This document shows, piece by piece, positions 11,611-20,311 of a DNA stretch of 60,000 nt. Position 1 is the first letter of the stretch; each line of letters opens with the position of its first letter. The notes under the pieces are model-generated. The model made no database searches. It worked only from the letters and a program-made list of their open reading frames with translations, and was not told where the DNA came from. A program made the translations under genes and the position numbers. The stretch comes from Polytrichum commune (taxonomy: Eukaryota > Streptophyta > Polytrichopsida > Polytrichales > Polytrichaceae), in assembly GCA_950295325.1 (NCBI GenBank), contig OX485804.1, positions 41,108,001 through 41,168,000 of the forward strand. The letters are read 5' to 3'.

Positions 11611-11882
11611 AGATGACTATGGAGTCCCGCCAAGCAGCTAGGACCAATGCCAATCTAAAGGGCATGAATCATGAAAGATTGCTCCGCAACTAACTAGTGT
11701 AGTAAACGTTATTCCAAGGAACTGTAGGCTGGGTGCAAGGTGAGCCCCATCCTTAATCGCCTCTGATGTTTGGCCATCAGATCCCAAAGAATTAAATCCA
11801 CCGCCTCATGTTGGTTGCGTCTCTAAGCCATAACTCTTCATTTTCCATTTGGACAAGCACAAGATGATGAAACCACACAGGA
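11611..11882 (-). other. 3' untranslated internal region of element Y
   Basis: Lies between the terminal UGA of the polyprotein and the polypurine tract. The short minus-strand open frame that covers its left part (to 11806) is in a different frame and has no known domain. Confidence 0.5.
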
Positions 11883-13385
11883 TCATTGAGTACGATTGGT
11901 GGAAGCACCAAGTACCGAAGATCCTCGACAGCGAGGACAACTCCACTGTCCAGATGGTAGAGAAGTCAAGGGTGGCCGCAAGCATGCCATGTGCCAACCG
12001 CGTTGACACTGATCACACAAGAGCATAGTAGCCGCTCCCTTCTTGTCTCCACACACAAAACATGGAAGACCCTCTGGTACGACGGCCAGTTCAAGTTGAA
12101 CTGTACCCTCAATAGGTAGATGACATGGGGCACAGTTTTTGGAATGCTCGCGACATTCCCTGCCATCCTTGCCTTCCAACAACAACAAACCACTTGGCAA
12201 CACCTCCTTCACCCGAAGGATAGTGCGCCCCGCCCTGACATCCAATGTCGTAGGCGCCTCACGTTGAAGATAAACATAATCCCCTTGCCGAAATCTCCGC
12301 AACTGAGGCCGGTAAGCACCACTACGAATGCGTGCATAACGCAATGTGTCACGGTGCTGAGCAATGGACAAATTCTCCATGGCCATAGGCATGGCCCTCT
12401 GGAAGAATTGAGCCCGCTCTTGCAAACACTCTGCCCAAAGGTCTGGGTCATCCAAGTTCACAACATGAGCTAGTTTTTCCCGAATAGAACTCGGGAGTAT
12501 AGGCTCACGTCCATACAATAATTGATACGGGCTGTAGGATGCCAAAGAGGCCTGCCTACTAAATCGATAGCCCATAGCAATCCATGGCAACATAAGGTCC
12601 CAATCTCGGTGGCTTCCCCGAAGTAATCCATACTTCCTCAAGCCACGCTTGGTGGTCTGAACAACCCGTTCAGCCAAGCCATCTGCCTCCGGATGATCCC
12701 GAGAGGTGGTGCGGTGATCTATGAGAGCCTTAGTGCACAACTCCTCAAAAACACCAAGGAACTCCCTCCCTTGGTCCGTCAACACCTCAGCTGGTGCTCC
12801 AAAACGTGCTAACACACGATCCAAAAAGGCGGCCGCGGCCAACTCTGCAGAGTTCTGGGGTAGAGCAACAAGCTCAATCCATTTGCTAAAATGCTCGACC
12901 ATCACCAAAACGTACTTTGCTCCACGTTGTGTAACCACCAACGGCCCTGCAAAGTCCAGCGACCAACGGTAGCCTAATCCCATGATAGGTAAGGGCTGTA
13001 ACTGAGGTGATAAGGTGTTAAAGCTAGACCTGACCCGGTCACAAACTTCACACCTCCCGACATATGCAGCCACCTGCTGATACATGCCAGTCCACCAATA
13101 TTGGCCACGCAACATCGAATGTGTCCTGCGTATGCCAAAATGGCCAAGTTCCTCGTGCACTTGTCGCACCAAGGAGGCCCTCTGATCCGGCCTAGGAACA
13201 ATACGCCTTGTCCCATCCGGCCACAATCGGAATAACAAACCGTTTTCCCAACGGAACCTTGTTATTCGATGTCCAATCCTATCCCTTTCCATTGCCGAAA
13301 TAGACAAAGGAAAGGTACCCTGTTGAAGCTTATGCAATACGGGAAGATCCTCCCATATATCCGCAATAGCTTGAGGCCGATCAGT
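11883..13385 (-). CDS. Element Y: integrase with C-terminal PHD finger
   Basis: Runs from the UAG at 13388-13386 to a UGA at 11885-11883. Residue numbers count from an internal Met at 13337. Integrase: zinc-binding His61/His66 and Cys96/Cys99, then the DDE core with Asp128 (WSLDFAG), Asp188 (LTDQG) and Glu223 (DGLAE). A GPY/SH3-like C-terminal region follows (about 345-405). At 426-470 lies a C4HC3 PHD finger: Cys426, 429, 441, 444, His449, Cys452, 467, 470 (motifs CFVCGDKKG, LLCDQCQRGWHMACL, WSCPRC). Integrase inserts the cDNA into chromosomes. PHD fingers usually read the histone H3 tail, so this one may steer integration, the place a chromodomain occupies in chromoviruses. The Asp-to-Glu spacing is one residue shorter than the usual 35. 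There is no frameshift. Confidence 0.93.
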   Translation of the reverse strand, partial: TDRPQAIADIWEDLPVLHKLQQGTFPLSISAMERDRIGHRITRFRWENGLLFRLWPDGTRRIVPRPDQRASLVRQVHEELGHFGIRRTHSMLRGQYWWTGMYQQVAAYVGRCEVCDRVRSSFNTLSPQLQPLPIMGLGYRWSLDFAGPLVVTQRGAKYVLVMVEHFSKWIELVALPQNSAELAAAAFLDRVLARFGAPAEVLTDQGREFLGVFEELCTKALIDHRTTSRDHPEADGLAERVVQTTKRGLRKYGLLRGSHRDWDLMLPWIAMGYRFSRQASLASYSPYQLLYGREPILPSSIREKLAHVVNLDDPDLWAECLQERAQFFQRAMPMAMENLSIAQHRDTLRYARIRSGAYRPQLRRFRQGDYVYLQREAPTTLDVRAGRTILRVKEVLPSGLLLLEGKDGRECREHSKNCAPCHLPIEGTVQLELAVVPEGLPCFVCGDKKGAATMLLCDQCQRGWHMACLRPPLTSLPSGQWSCPRCRGSSVLGASTNRTQ

Positions 13386-13841
13386 CTAATCATCCGAGCC
13401 CCGTATCGGAATCTCAACAGATGCACCAGCAAATAAAGTGAGGTAGGCAGCAGCGTGCCAACCTGGAACCGCCTCTCGATCACAATCTCCATGCCACCTG
13501 GCCCCGGTCAAGTCCTCATCCGAAGGACTTGGATTGCGTGAGAGTCCATCTGCATCCATGTTGGTAATCCCAGCACGGTGTACCACCTCAAAGTCATACT
13601 CCTGGAGCAACAAAGCCCACCTGGCAAGCTTGCCAGTAAGCTTATCCGACTCCATGAGCCACCGTAACGGCTGATGGTCAGTCACTAAAGTAAAGTGCTG
13701 ACCATAAAGATACGGCCGAAAATGGGCAATAGCCCATACCGCCGCCAATGCTTCTCCTTCATAGGACGAATAATTGGCCTCCGCCGTGTTGTTGCTTCGC
13801 GACGCGTAAGCAACAACATACTCCCGGCCAACGTCATCTTT
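13386..13841 (-). CDS. Element Y: RNase H block of pol
   Basis: Same frame as its neighbours, between UAG codons at 13844-13842 and 13388-13386. Contains AYASRSNNTAEANYSSYEGE, AAVWAIAHFRPYLYG and TDHQPLRWLM, the hallmarks of a Ty3/gypsy RNase H, followed by the connection to integrase. RNase H degrades the RNA of the RNA-DNA hybrid during reverse transcription. The upstream UAG stands where related elements have Gln (GAVLTQ), so it could be a CAG-to-TAG transition. The UAG at its end lies in a variable linker. Confidence 0.88.
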   Translation of the reverse strand, partial: KDDVGREYVVAYASRSNNTAEANYSSYEGEALAAVWAIAHFRPYLYGQHFTLVTDHQPLRWLMESDKLTGKLARWALLLQEYDFEVVHRAGITNMDADGLSRNPSPSDEDLTGARWHGDCDREAVPGWHAAAYLTLFAGASVEIPIRGSDD

Positions 13842-14648
13842 CTAAGTAAGAACTGCTCCCAAACCCAATGAGCTCCAGTCTGTATGCAACTGGAAAGATT
13901 TGGAGACATCTGGACGTCGAAGCACTAGAGCCGTACCCAGTTTCTGCTTCAATGTCTCAAATGCCTGTTGTTGCTCACGACCCCAAGTCCAAGGTTGGTC
14001 CTTGCTCGTGAGAATGGTGAGCGGCTTGGCAATCAAGCTAAAGTTCTTGACGAATCGCCGATAGTAATTCGCCAAGCCTAAAAAAGCACGAAGTCTCGGC
14101 ACATCTACCGGTGCCGGAATCTTCTGCAATGCGTCCACCTTAGCTTGTTGTACCCCAAGACCTCCTGGAACAATCATATGCCCCAAATATGCCAACCGGT
14201 CATGGAAAAACTTGCATTTTCCGTGGTGCAAGCGCAATCCCCACCGCTGCAACCGTTCAAAAACGGATTGCAGATGCCTCACATGCTCCTGTGGTGTTGT
14301 GCTGAAGATGATCACATCGTCTATGTAACACCGAGCAAAGGGCAAGCCAGAGAGAACTTGATCCATCACCCGCTGAAACTCAGCGGGTGCATTCTTCAGG
14401 CCAAATGGAAGAAACTTCCAATGATAAAGTTGATCTTTCCCATCTTGATCAACTCCCCAAAATGCGGTCTTCACCCGATCTCCCGTAAGTAATGGAAGTT
14501 GGTGATATCCGGATCTCAAGTCCAAGGTGCTAAAGACCCGAGAAAATCCGATGGCATCGAACAACTCCTCCGGGATCGGCATGGGATACCGATCCGACTT
14601 GGTCTTCCGATTAACTGGACGGTAATCCCCACATATCCGCTTCTCCGT
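13842..14648 (-). CDS. Element Y: reverse transcriptase core
   Basis: Runs from the UAG at 14651-14649 to that at 13844-13842. Contains ICGDYRPVN, VFSTLDLRSGYHQLPL (palm motif A Asp), FLPFGLKNAPAEFQRVMD, the catalytic CYIDDVIIF (the YxDD box) and LGHMIVPGG, then the start of RNase H (FQLHTDWSSLGLGAVLT). This is a complete Ty3/gypsy RT palm with all catalytic Asp residues kept. The UAG before it replaces the Trp that related elements show before TEKR, as far as I recall those sequences, which would be a TGG-to-TAG change. Confidence 0.92.
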   Translation of the reverse strand, partial: TEKRICGDYRPVNRKTKSDRYPMPIPEELFDAIGFSRVFSTLDLRSGYHQLPLLTGDRVKTAFWGVDQDGKDQLYHWKFLPFGLKNAPAEFQRVMDQVLSGLPFARCYIDDVIIFSTTPQEHVRHLQSVFERLQRWGLRLHHGKCKFFHDRLAYLGHMIVPGGLGVQQAKVDALQKIPAPVDVPRLRAFLGLANYYRRFVKNFSLIAKPLTILTSKDQPWTWGREQQQAFETLKQKLGTALVLRRPDVSKSFQLHTDWSSLGLGAVLT

Positions 14649-15029
14649 CTAATTGCCAAAGATATCCTTCTTCGATGGCATAACCGTAGCACAAGCATAC
14701 TCCCCGTTGGAAAGTTCGATTAGCCCTGCTGCCAAGAGCTCTCGGCAACGAGCCTGAACGCCAATCCGCTCGGAAACACTGAGCCTGTAAGGTCTCCGAA
14801 AAATGGGATGGTCGTCCTCCAACTGTATGTGGATGGGTTTTCCTTTATAACCTTCAAGATCTTGAAGGCTAAAAGCAAAACATCTACGGTACGAGCGAAT
14901 AAATGCTCGTACCTTCCGTGCCTCAGCACCAGTGAGACGAGGGCCTAATTCAAGTGGCCAATCATCAAACTCTGTAGTCTCCCTCTCCACCAAAGGAGAA
15001 CCACCTGATGCTGGCACAGACTCTAATTG
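14649..15029 (-). CDS. Element Y: N-terminal part of reverse transcriptase
   Basis: Begins directly after the UAG at 15032-15030, which is followed by CAA UUA, and ends at the UAG at 14651-14649. Contains FRRPYRLSVSERIGVQARCR and LIELSNGEYACATVMPSKKD, the fingers region that precedes the RT palm in Ty3/gypsy elements. The first residues (QLESVPASGG) look like a linker. This is therefore the natural boundary between the gag-protease-methyltransferase half and the pol half of the polyprotein. Confidence 0.88.
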   Translation of the reverse strand, partial: QLESVPASGGSPLVERETTEFDDWPLELGPRLTGAEARKVRAFIRSYRRCFAFSLQDLEGYKGKPIHIQLEDDHPIFRRPYRLSVSERIGVQARCRELLAAGLIELSNGEYACATVMPSKKDIFGN

Positions 15030-18000
15030 CTAATGAGAGGAGGGGGCATTAACCATGCCCCCAGTCTCGGTGTTAGTACTAAAGTCTGACATTTCTTCAT
15101 CACCACCAATATGTGATGATGAAGCCACCACCGGAGGCAAAGAAACCGAAGCAGTGTAAAAATGTTGAGCTCGAAGCTCCTCCATCACATACTGCTCGAA
15201 TTGAAAAATTCGTTCGGCTTCTCCAACCATGGCGTGAATTCCCTCCTCCATGGGTGTGGACCGTTGTGCCCCCTGACCAGAGTCCTCTGCCCCCAGAGAC
15301 AAGCACTGGTCACCACGATGCCTTTGCAATGAAAGGCATAAAGCAACAGTCCACACCATAGTATGAAGATCCATAGCTTGGCCCAACACGAAGCGTCGCT
15401 GGCCCTCAGAAAGGCCGGGAGCTGCGGTGGTGCCAGTGCGGAATCCCATGGCACGTTCCCGTTCGTCAGCCAATGGTTCGGTGTGGGTTTTGGTGTGAAC
15501 ATCCCACACCATACCCGGCCCCCGATCGCGGAAGACGAATGACTGTGGAAACGTCATAAAGGTAGGAAATGCTTTCCGTGGTGTCCCCACTTTGTTAACC
15601 AATGCCAACGGGGGTAAATCATCTCGAACAACCGGCAAAGAGGTCCGGTTTGCATCCAAGATGTCATCCACCTTCTGATCCAAAGGTAGAGGTACTGCAG
15701 AAAATGCTGCAGCTAAAGTAGATGACGGTGCGAGGTTGGTCCAAATCCACCGAGGCCGGTGGGCATAAGAACCAATGCTCGCGGCATCCACAAAAATGGG
15801 ATCTCCAAGGTGTTGACGAACATAATGATCACCTTCCAACACCTTATCCCGGGAGTCGCCCAACAATGGCACATTCTCGAATATATACCCTGGAGGAGTA
15901 TGTTGGTGGGAAAACCACCACTGCATGAGGCGGATGAGGTCCCAAAACAAATTAGACCTGGGATCCTCTAGACCTCGGCCGGCTCCAGCACGTGAATGGC
16001 CCTGGCATGGCCATCCCGCAATCACCATATCCACCGGACCTAAATGTCGTAAATCGGCCTCACTGATGAGTGTGACATCACGAGGGAAACGTGAAAAACA
16101 CCCACGAATGGCAGTTGGAGGTAACTGTTGGGGGTACAATACCATCAATTGGTGAAGATGGTGACGAGCCACACGGGTGGACACTTGAGAGTTGTCCACA
16201 TAGACATACCGTCTAACCGTGAGGCCAGCCTCCAATACGGCCGCTAAGCCTGTGCCGATGCCCCCAAACAGTTCCACCAAAGTAATTCCCGTGTCTGGCG
16301 GCTGCCATAAAATGGGATGTGCCAATGCCGAGAGGACACTGGGTATGACCGGTGTCCTAGGAGTGAGAGAGTGAACAATATCCTCGCACCTCCGAAATAG
16401 CTCGGCGGAATCACGCCAAGGAGGAAGGGGATCCTTGGGATGGCGCACCAGTGCACCCTTAGGTGCCATATCCCGTTGATCGTTTGTACTCCCCATGAAT
16501 GCCAATGACTCCTCCAACAATGCAGAACCATAAGGCAATGTGTCCACCATAGCACCACATCCAAAAACCATAGATAATGGTGCTATGGTCGCGGCCGCCG
16601 CAAAAGCCACGGGAATAAGTTCTCTGCGGCCATCCCCAGCCGACCAACCTGGTCGGATCCACGCCTCCTCAGTCCAGTTGTCCAAACCAAAACCAAGAGG
16701 GTAAAGTGCTTGCTGACCAACTAAAATGTCATAGTTGGTCGCATCCGTCACCGCACACCTAAGAAGAAGAGGTGCGGGTGAATCTCTAGGCTTCACTCGG
16801 AAGCTAAGATCTAATGGCTCCCTAGTATAACCCATGGCCCGCTCCACGTGACCAATGGATGTGACAATGGTGAATGGACAGGGAGCCAAATCCTCGGCCT
16901 TCAACCCCAACTCTTGGGCAAGCCTCTTGCCGAGCATAACCGGTTGTGCCCCTGAATCCATCATCACACAACGGGGAGCAACCCGGGTAGCATTGCTCCC
17001 AGTACGACTGACCACCAAAATGCCGGTATCATTCACCATCCGTACAACGCCAGGTCGAATGCCTCGACGCTCGCGAGCAGGTCGAGCAGCTACATCGGAT
17101 AGATAAGCTGCGCCTGCAGAGGCTGGTGAATGATAAGATGTGGTTGGCTCCTGGCCATCCAAGGTGTGTGCGTCAAAAGACGCAATGGCCTCCTCCGCAA
17201 GCCTCGCTCGCCGTTTGGCGGCTTCCTCGGGATCCTCCGTGGTAGGAAGGTCTGCGGTTGCTTGAGCCACAGTAAGAGAAGACGGGGTTGCCTTCCCCTC
17301 CAATATCCTACCTGCTAGGTAAAAAACCTTAGCTGGTTGGATATCGGATGACGACCAATCCATTGCTGTGAACAAAGGCGTGTGCAACACTTTGGATGCC
17401 AAAGTGTGCAGCACGTCGGTCGACGGACTCGAAGCCTCCAAGCTCGAATTGCGACCACTGACAGATTGGGCAGCATCAGCCAATCCAAAAGACAATGGAA
17501 GGCGTGCCTGACCAATCTGATCCACGGGACCATTGTGCCGAGCTCGTAAGCTGTCCACAGACTCTCCTGTGGTCGAAGGCGTGGCTCGTGACACGGTTTG
17601 AGCACGTGTCACAGCTGCAGAACTCACCACCTCGCCCGAGGCTCCGAACATATAGTAATCCGGAGTGGAAGAACTAGCCTGAGCTGCGGAGGAAGACGGT
17701 GAGGCCAAAATTTGGCCGGATGAAGCCAAGCTTTTGAACCTCTCCTCCATGGCTCCAATCTTCGCCTCCAACGTCTTCTCCCGGTCGGAAGAAGGACGTT
17801 TCTCAGGATGGAGAGCGAAGCAGTTCTCCACCGCGTGATTGTTTCGCCCACAATGAGAACACTTCAATTGTTTGGGTAACTGATTACCCGTCCCCTTCGT
17901 CGAGCCCTTAGCGGGAACAAATGGTTTCCGCTTCGGAGTAGTGACGGTCTGGGCTTGCCTATGCTTCGAAGGACAATCCTTCTTAGCATGGCCCGCCTGT

Positions 18001-18545
18001 CCACAAGACCAACAATGCAAGATCTTGTCTACCTCTGCCTCCGCCAACCCCGCAGCCGCAACCGGAACCTTCCGGGATTTGCTAGAATCCACTAGCATGG
18101 ACACCAAGTCAGTGGCGTCGTGCTGACACAAGGCACGGTCACACTGCTCAACAATGGCGAAAGCTTCCGCAAGTGTCGCTCGGCCACCATGATCCATGAT
18201 GATCCTGGGTAAAGCTAAGTCAATGAGGCGTTTGTCAATTTTTGACAAAAACACCTTTACCAACTGGCTCTCGGCGACAACACCTCCAGATTCCCTGGCA
18301 AACCTCGCCAACCTCGTGTACATGGTACGAGGTGTGTCATCTTTCTCCCGTCGGAAGTCCTGGATACGCTGCATTTGATCGCGGCGGAAGCCTCCATATT
18401 CCTCCTCCAAATGGAGTTGGAATTCCTGTAGAGGATCAAAACCCGGCGGAGCTCCTAAAGAAGCTAATGCCGCCTGGGTAGCCTGGGCATAACGTGACAG
18501 TGGAAGAATGAGGCTCGAGGTACTCGCCGCTGCGGGAGCTTGGCC
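15030..18545 (-). CDS. Element Y: gag, zinc knuckles, protease and C5-cytosine DNA methyltransferase
   Basis: One block of 1171 codons between UAGs; numbers count from the Met at 18410. Residues 1-130: gag (EFQLHLEEEYGGFRRDQMQR just upstream and across). CCHC knuckles: Cys133-Cys146 (CWSCGQAGHAKKDC) and Cys184-Cys197. Protease: Asp485-Ser-Gly (VMMDSGAQP), about 478-600. Methyltransferase, about 708-1030: motif I VELFGGIGTGLAAVLEAG; motif IV PCQ with catalytic Cys802 (GWPCQGHSRAG); motif VI Glu845-Asn-Val; motif VIII Arg885-x-Arg (AHRPRWIWTNL); motif X-like LGQAMDLHTM. The motifs run I to X in canonical order, unlike plant DRM enzymes, which are permuted. PCQ is typical of Dnmt1/CMT and bacterial types. 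It should methylate cytosine at C5, presumably of the element or its target. All key residues are intact, although the RT of the same copy has a stop. Confidence 0.95.
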   Translation of the reverse strand, partial: GQAPAAASTSSLILPLSRYAQATQAALASLGAPPGFDPLQEFQLHLEEEYGGFRRDQMQRIQDFRREKDDTPRTMYTRLARFARESGGVVAESQLVKVFLSKIDKRLIDLALPRIIMDHGGRATLAEAFAIVEQCDRALCQHDATDLVSMLVDSSKSRKVPVAAAGLAEAEVDKILHCWSCGQAGHAKKDCPSKHRQAQTVTTPKRKPFVPAKGSTKGTGNQLPKQLKCSHCGRNNHAVENCFALHPEKRPSSDREKTLEAKIGAMEERFKSLASSGQILASPSSSAAQASSSTPDYYMFGASGEVVSSAAVTRAQTVSRATPSTTGESVDSLRARHNGPVDQIGQARLPLSFGLADAAQSVSGRNSSLEASSPSTDVLHTLASKVLHTPLFTAMDWSSSDIQPAKVFYLAGRILEGKATPSSLTVAQATADLPTTEDPEEAAKRRARLAEEAIASFDAHTLDGQEPTTSYHSPASAGAAYLSDVAARPARERRGIRPGVVRMVNDTGILVVSRTGSNATRVAPRCVMMDSGAQPVMLGKRLAQELGLKAEDLAPCPFTIVTSIGHVERAMGYTREPLDLSFRVKPRDSPAPLLLRCAVTDATNYDILVGQQALYPLGFGLDNWTEEAWIRPGWSAGDGRRELIPVAFAAAATIAPLSMVFGCGAMVDTLPYGSALLEESLAFMGSTNDQRDMAPKGALVRHPKDPLPPWRDSAELFRRCEDIVHSLTPRTPVIPSVLSALAHPILWQPPDTGITLVELFGGIGTGLAAVLEAGLTVRRYVYVDNSQVSTRVARHHLHQLMVLYPQQLPPTAIRGCFSRFPRDVTLISEADLRHLGPVDMVIAGWPCQGHSRAGAGRGLEDPRSNLFWDLIRLMQWWFSHQHTPPGYIFENVPLLGDSRDKVLEGDHYVRQHLGDPIFVDAASIGSYAHRPRWIWTNLAPSSTLAAAFSAVPLPLDQKVDDILDANRTSLPVVRDDLPPLALVNKVGTPRKAFPTFMTFPQSFVFRDRGPGMVWDVHTKTHTEPLADERERAMGFRTGTTAAPGLSEGQRRFVLGQAMDLHTMVWTVALCLSLQRHRGDQCLSLGAEDSGQGAQRSTPMEEGIHAMVGEAERIFQFEQYVMEELRAQHFYTASVSLPPVVASSSHIGGDEEMSDFSTNTETGGMVNAPSSH
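15320..16290 (-). other. Domain: C5-cytosine methyltransferase captured by element Y
   Basis: Approximate extent of the catalytic domain within the polyprotein; the catalytic Cys codon is at 16007-16005. It sits between protease and RT, so release from the polyprotein by the element's own protease is plausible. Methyltransferase genes inside LTR retrotransposons have, to my recollection, been reported in charophyte algae and dinoflagellates. I cannot tell from sequence alone whether this is the same lineage. Confidence 0.93.
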
Positions 18546-19112
18546 CTAAGCCGTGGGATTGATAGGAAAAGCTCCCTCCACATCCACCTCGTATACTCCC
18601 TCCTGTACCTCCGTCTTAACCTCAGGAACGGCCATCATACTGGAAGCTGCGCCTTCCTTCAATGCGGATACCAACTCAACCCGAGTCTCCCAGTACCGCT
18701 CCACTTGGCGCAACTCCATCCAATGAACATCCGTCCATTGCTCATAGGTCTGGAGAGCTTCGTGCTCTAAATGTTGTGGTAGAAGCTCGAACGCGTACCA
18801 ATCGTTGAAGTTGGTATTGCGTTGACGTTTCTCCCTCATCCATGTCCTGAACCGGATTTTCCAATCTTGCAAGGAAATGGTCCCTGCTCGACCAGAAAAT
18901 CGGTCTCGAATGCCGCCTCTTGACTCCTCCTCCATCTCGTCGAAGGATCCCACCCAATGGACGTAAGACCGAGTGGCAGTCCCCCACGCCGAAGTAGGCT
19001 TAAAAGCCTCGTCGGGTGCTACCACTAGTTCACTGTCCAAAAGGTCTGAGGATCGACCTTGTGATGATGTTGGAGACGGCGAACGATAATGTTGGCTCCT
19101 CGTTGTAACCAT
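18546..19112 (-). CDS. Element Y: gag N-terminal region
   Basis: 188 codons from the ATG at 19112-19110 (MVTTRSQHYRSPSP) to the UAG at 18548-18546. Chosen because it is the first ATG after the leader and is in frame with the rest of the polyprotein. The stretch ISLQDWKIRFRTWMREK and a later acidic/hydrophobic segment suit a capsid-like gag; no sharper motif is visible. The UAG is followed by GGC CAA and falls inside gag rather than at a gag-pol border, so it is more likely a mutation (CAG to TAG) than a programmed site. Confidence 0.85.
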   Translation of the reverse strand: MVTTRSQHYRSPSPTSSQGRSSDLLDSELVVAPDEAFKPTSAWGTATRSYVHWVGSFDEMEEESRGGIRDRFSGRAGTISLQDWKIRFRTWMREKRQRNTNFNDWYAFELLPQHLEHEALQTYEQWTDVHWMELRQVERYWETRVELVSALKEGAASSMMAVPEVKTEVQEGVYEVDVEGAFPINPTA

Positions 19113-19123
19113 AAACCCGCAAT

Positions 19124-19143
19124 GGGTTCGGTCACTGGAGCCA
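19124..19143 (-). promoter_or_regulatory. Candidate primer-binding site of element Y
   Basis: The minus strand reads TGGCTCCAGTGACCGAACCC, 12 bases upstream of the gag ATG. It starts with TGG, the complement of a tRNA 3' CCA, but I could not match it to a particular tRNA. It is clearly not the initiator-Met site common in plant Ty3/gypsy elements. Confidence 0.35.
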
Positions 19144-20006
19144 ACAATCTAAACTAATGTGGTGTAAAGGTAAAGGGTAAAAGGCAACCTGCACCTGCAA
19201 ACACCACCAAACTTATGGTCTGCTGGTCATCAACCTAGCCTCACCATAAGGAAAACAAGCACCGCCCACTTGGTGCACACACAAGGGTCTCGTCGGTCAT
19301 TAATCCGACCTCACCCCCACAATACCCTATCACAATCTAGGACAAACAAATTGGGGCAATGTTGGAAGACTCCAACATAACAAGCCCACCACAGGGGGAA
19401 GGTACCACAACAAAATACAAGGAACAATGCAAGAACAACACTGGATCCTCTTCCCCAAAACAACACTTAAACAAAAATAAAAACGACCGCGACCAACCGG
19501 CACCCGCCTGCGGTTGGTGGTCAAAACGAAGAGCCCCTGTTGCTTAGGAAAAGAGAATGCACATCTCTCATTTTTCCCACCACTACCTAAGAATCTCTCC
19601 TCACAACAATGCCAGGAATATGTGTTGATAAACACAATTCGACCCTAATAACAATTTATTGTAGGCCGAACGAAAATTGCACATGCCATCCAATTCCCAA
19701 TGACACTCCTCTTGGAAATTTTGTACAACACCACTCCTAAAAGAAATCCCAAGTATGTTTAATACTTCATAAAAGCTTAAGTTTTATTCCTTGTATCCTT
19801 GATTAATGAGCCCAAGAAATTAACCTCTTAGAGAGAAGAGAAAGGATTAGAAGTTGTAAGGAAATTTAAAGTAATTAATTAATTAATTAAAATAAAAAAA
19901 TCCGGTTTTAATTAATTAATGCCTTAATTAATTAAAACAAACACAAAAATAAAACAAAAATAAAATGTAACCGGTTGGACTTGCAAGCACCTGGGTCCCA
20001 ATCAAT

Positions 20007-20300
20007 TATGCCCAACAAGCTCCCCGATCGGGGAGGCAACCTCGACCCCTTATGCCCAAAAATCAACCCGATCCCCTGGCTGCCAGGGAGGCAGCCCCTC
20101 AACCGATAATGCTCACAAATCTTCCTGCTCTCCTGGCTGCGAGGGAGGCAGCCAGGGCCTCAACCTTGTGCCCAAAAAAACTCCTCGATACCTGCTGCCA
20201 GGTCCTCAACGATTATGCCCAAAAGTCTCCCCGATACCTGGCTGCCAGGGAGGCGGCCAGGTCCTCAAACGGTTATGCCCAAAAGTCTCCCTGCTCCTTG
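20007..20300. repeat. Tandem repeat, about 6 copies of about 45-60 bp
   Basis: Units begin ttatgcccaaaa, continue with ctccccgatacctgg, ctgccagggaggc and ggccaggtcctcaa, and restart at about 20007, 20050, 20107, 20166, 20213 and 20273. Copies differ by short deletions and substitutions. Each unit contains a near-palindrome (cctggctgccagg). Confidence 0.75.
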
Positions 20301-20311
20301 CCTACCACCAA

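Noticed and set aside
12120-12473. Plus-strand frames across element Y (also 12721, 14145, 15113, 16855)
   Set aside because: Antisense to the polyprotein, whose motifs are unmistakable on the minus strand.
15320-16290. Host DRM-type methyltransferase gene caught by chance next to a retroelement
   Set aside because: The domain is in one frame with gag and protease, has no introns, and its motifs are not permuted as in DRM.
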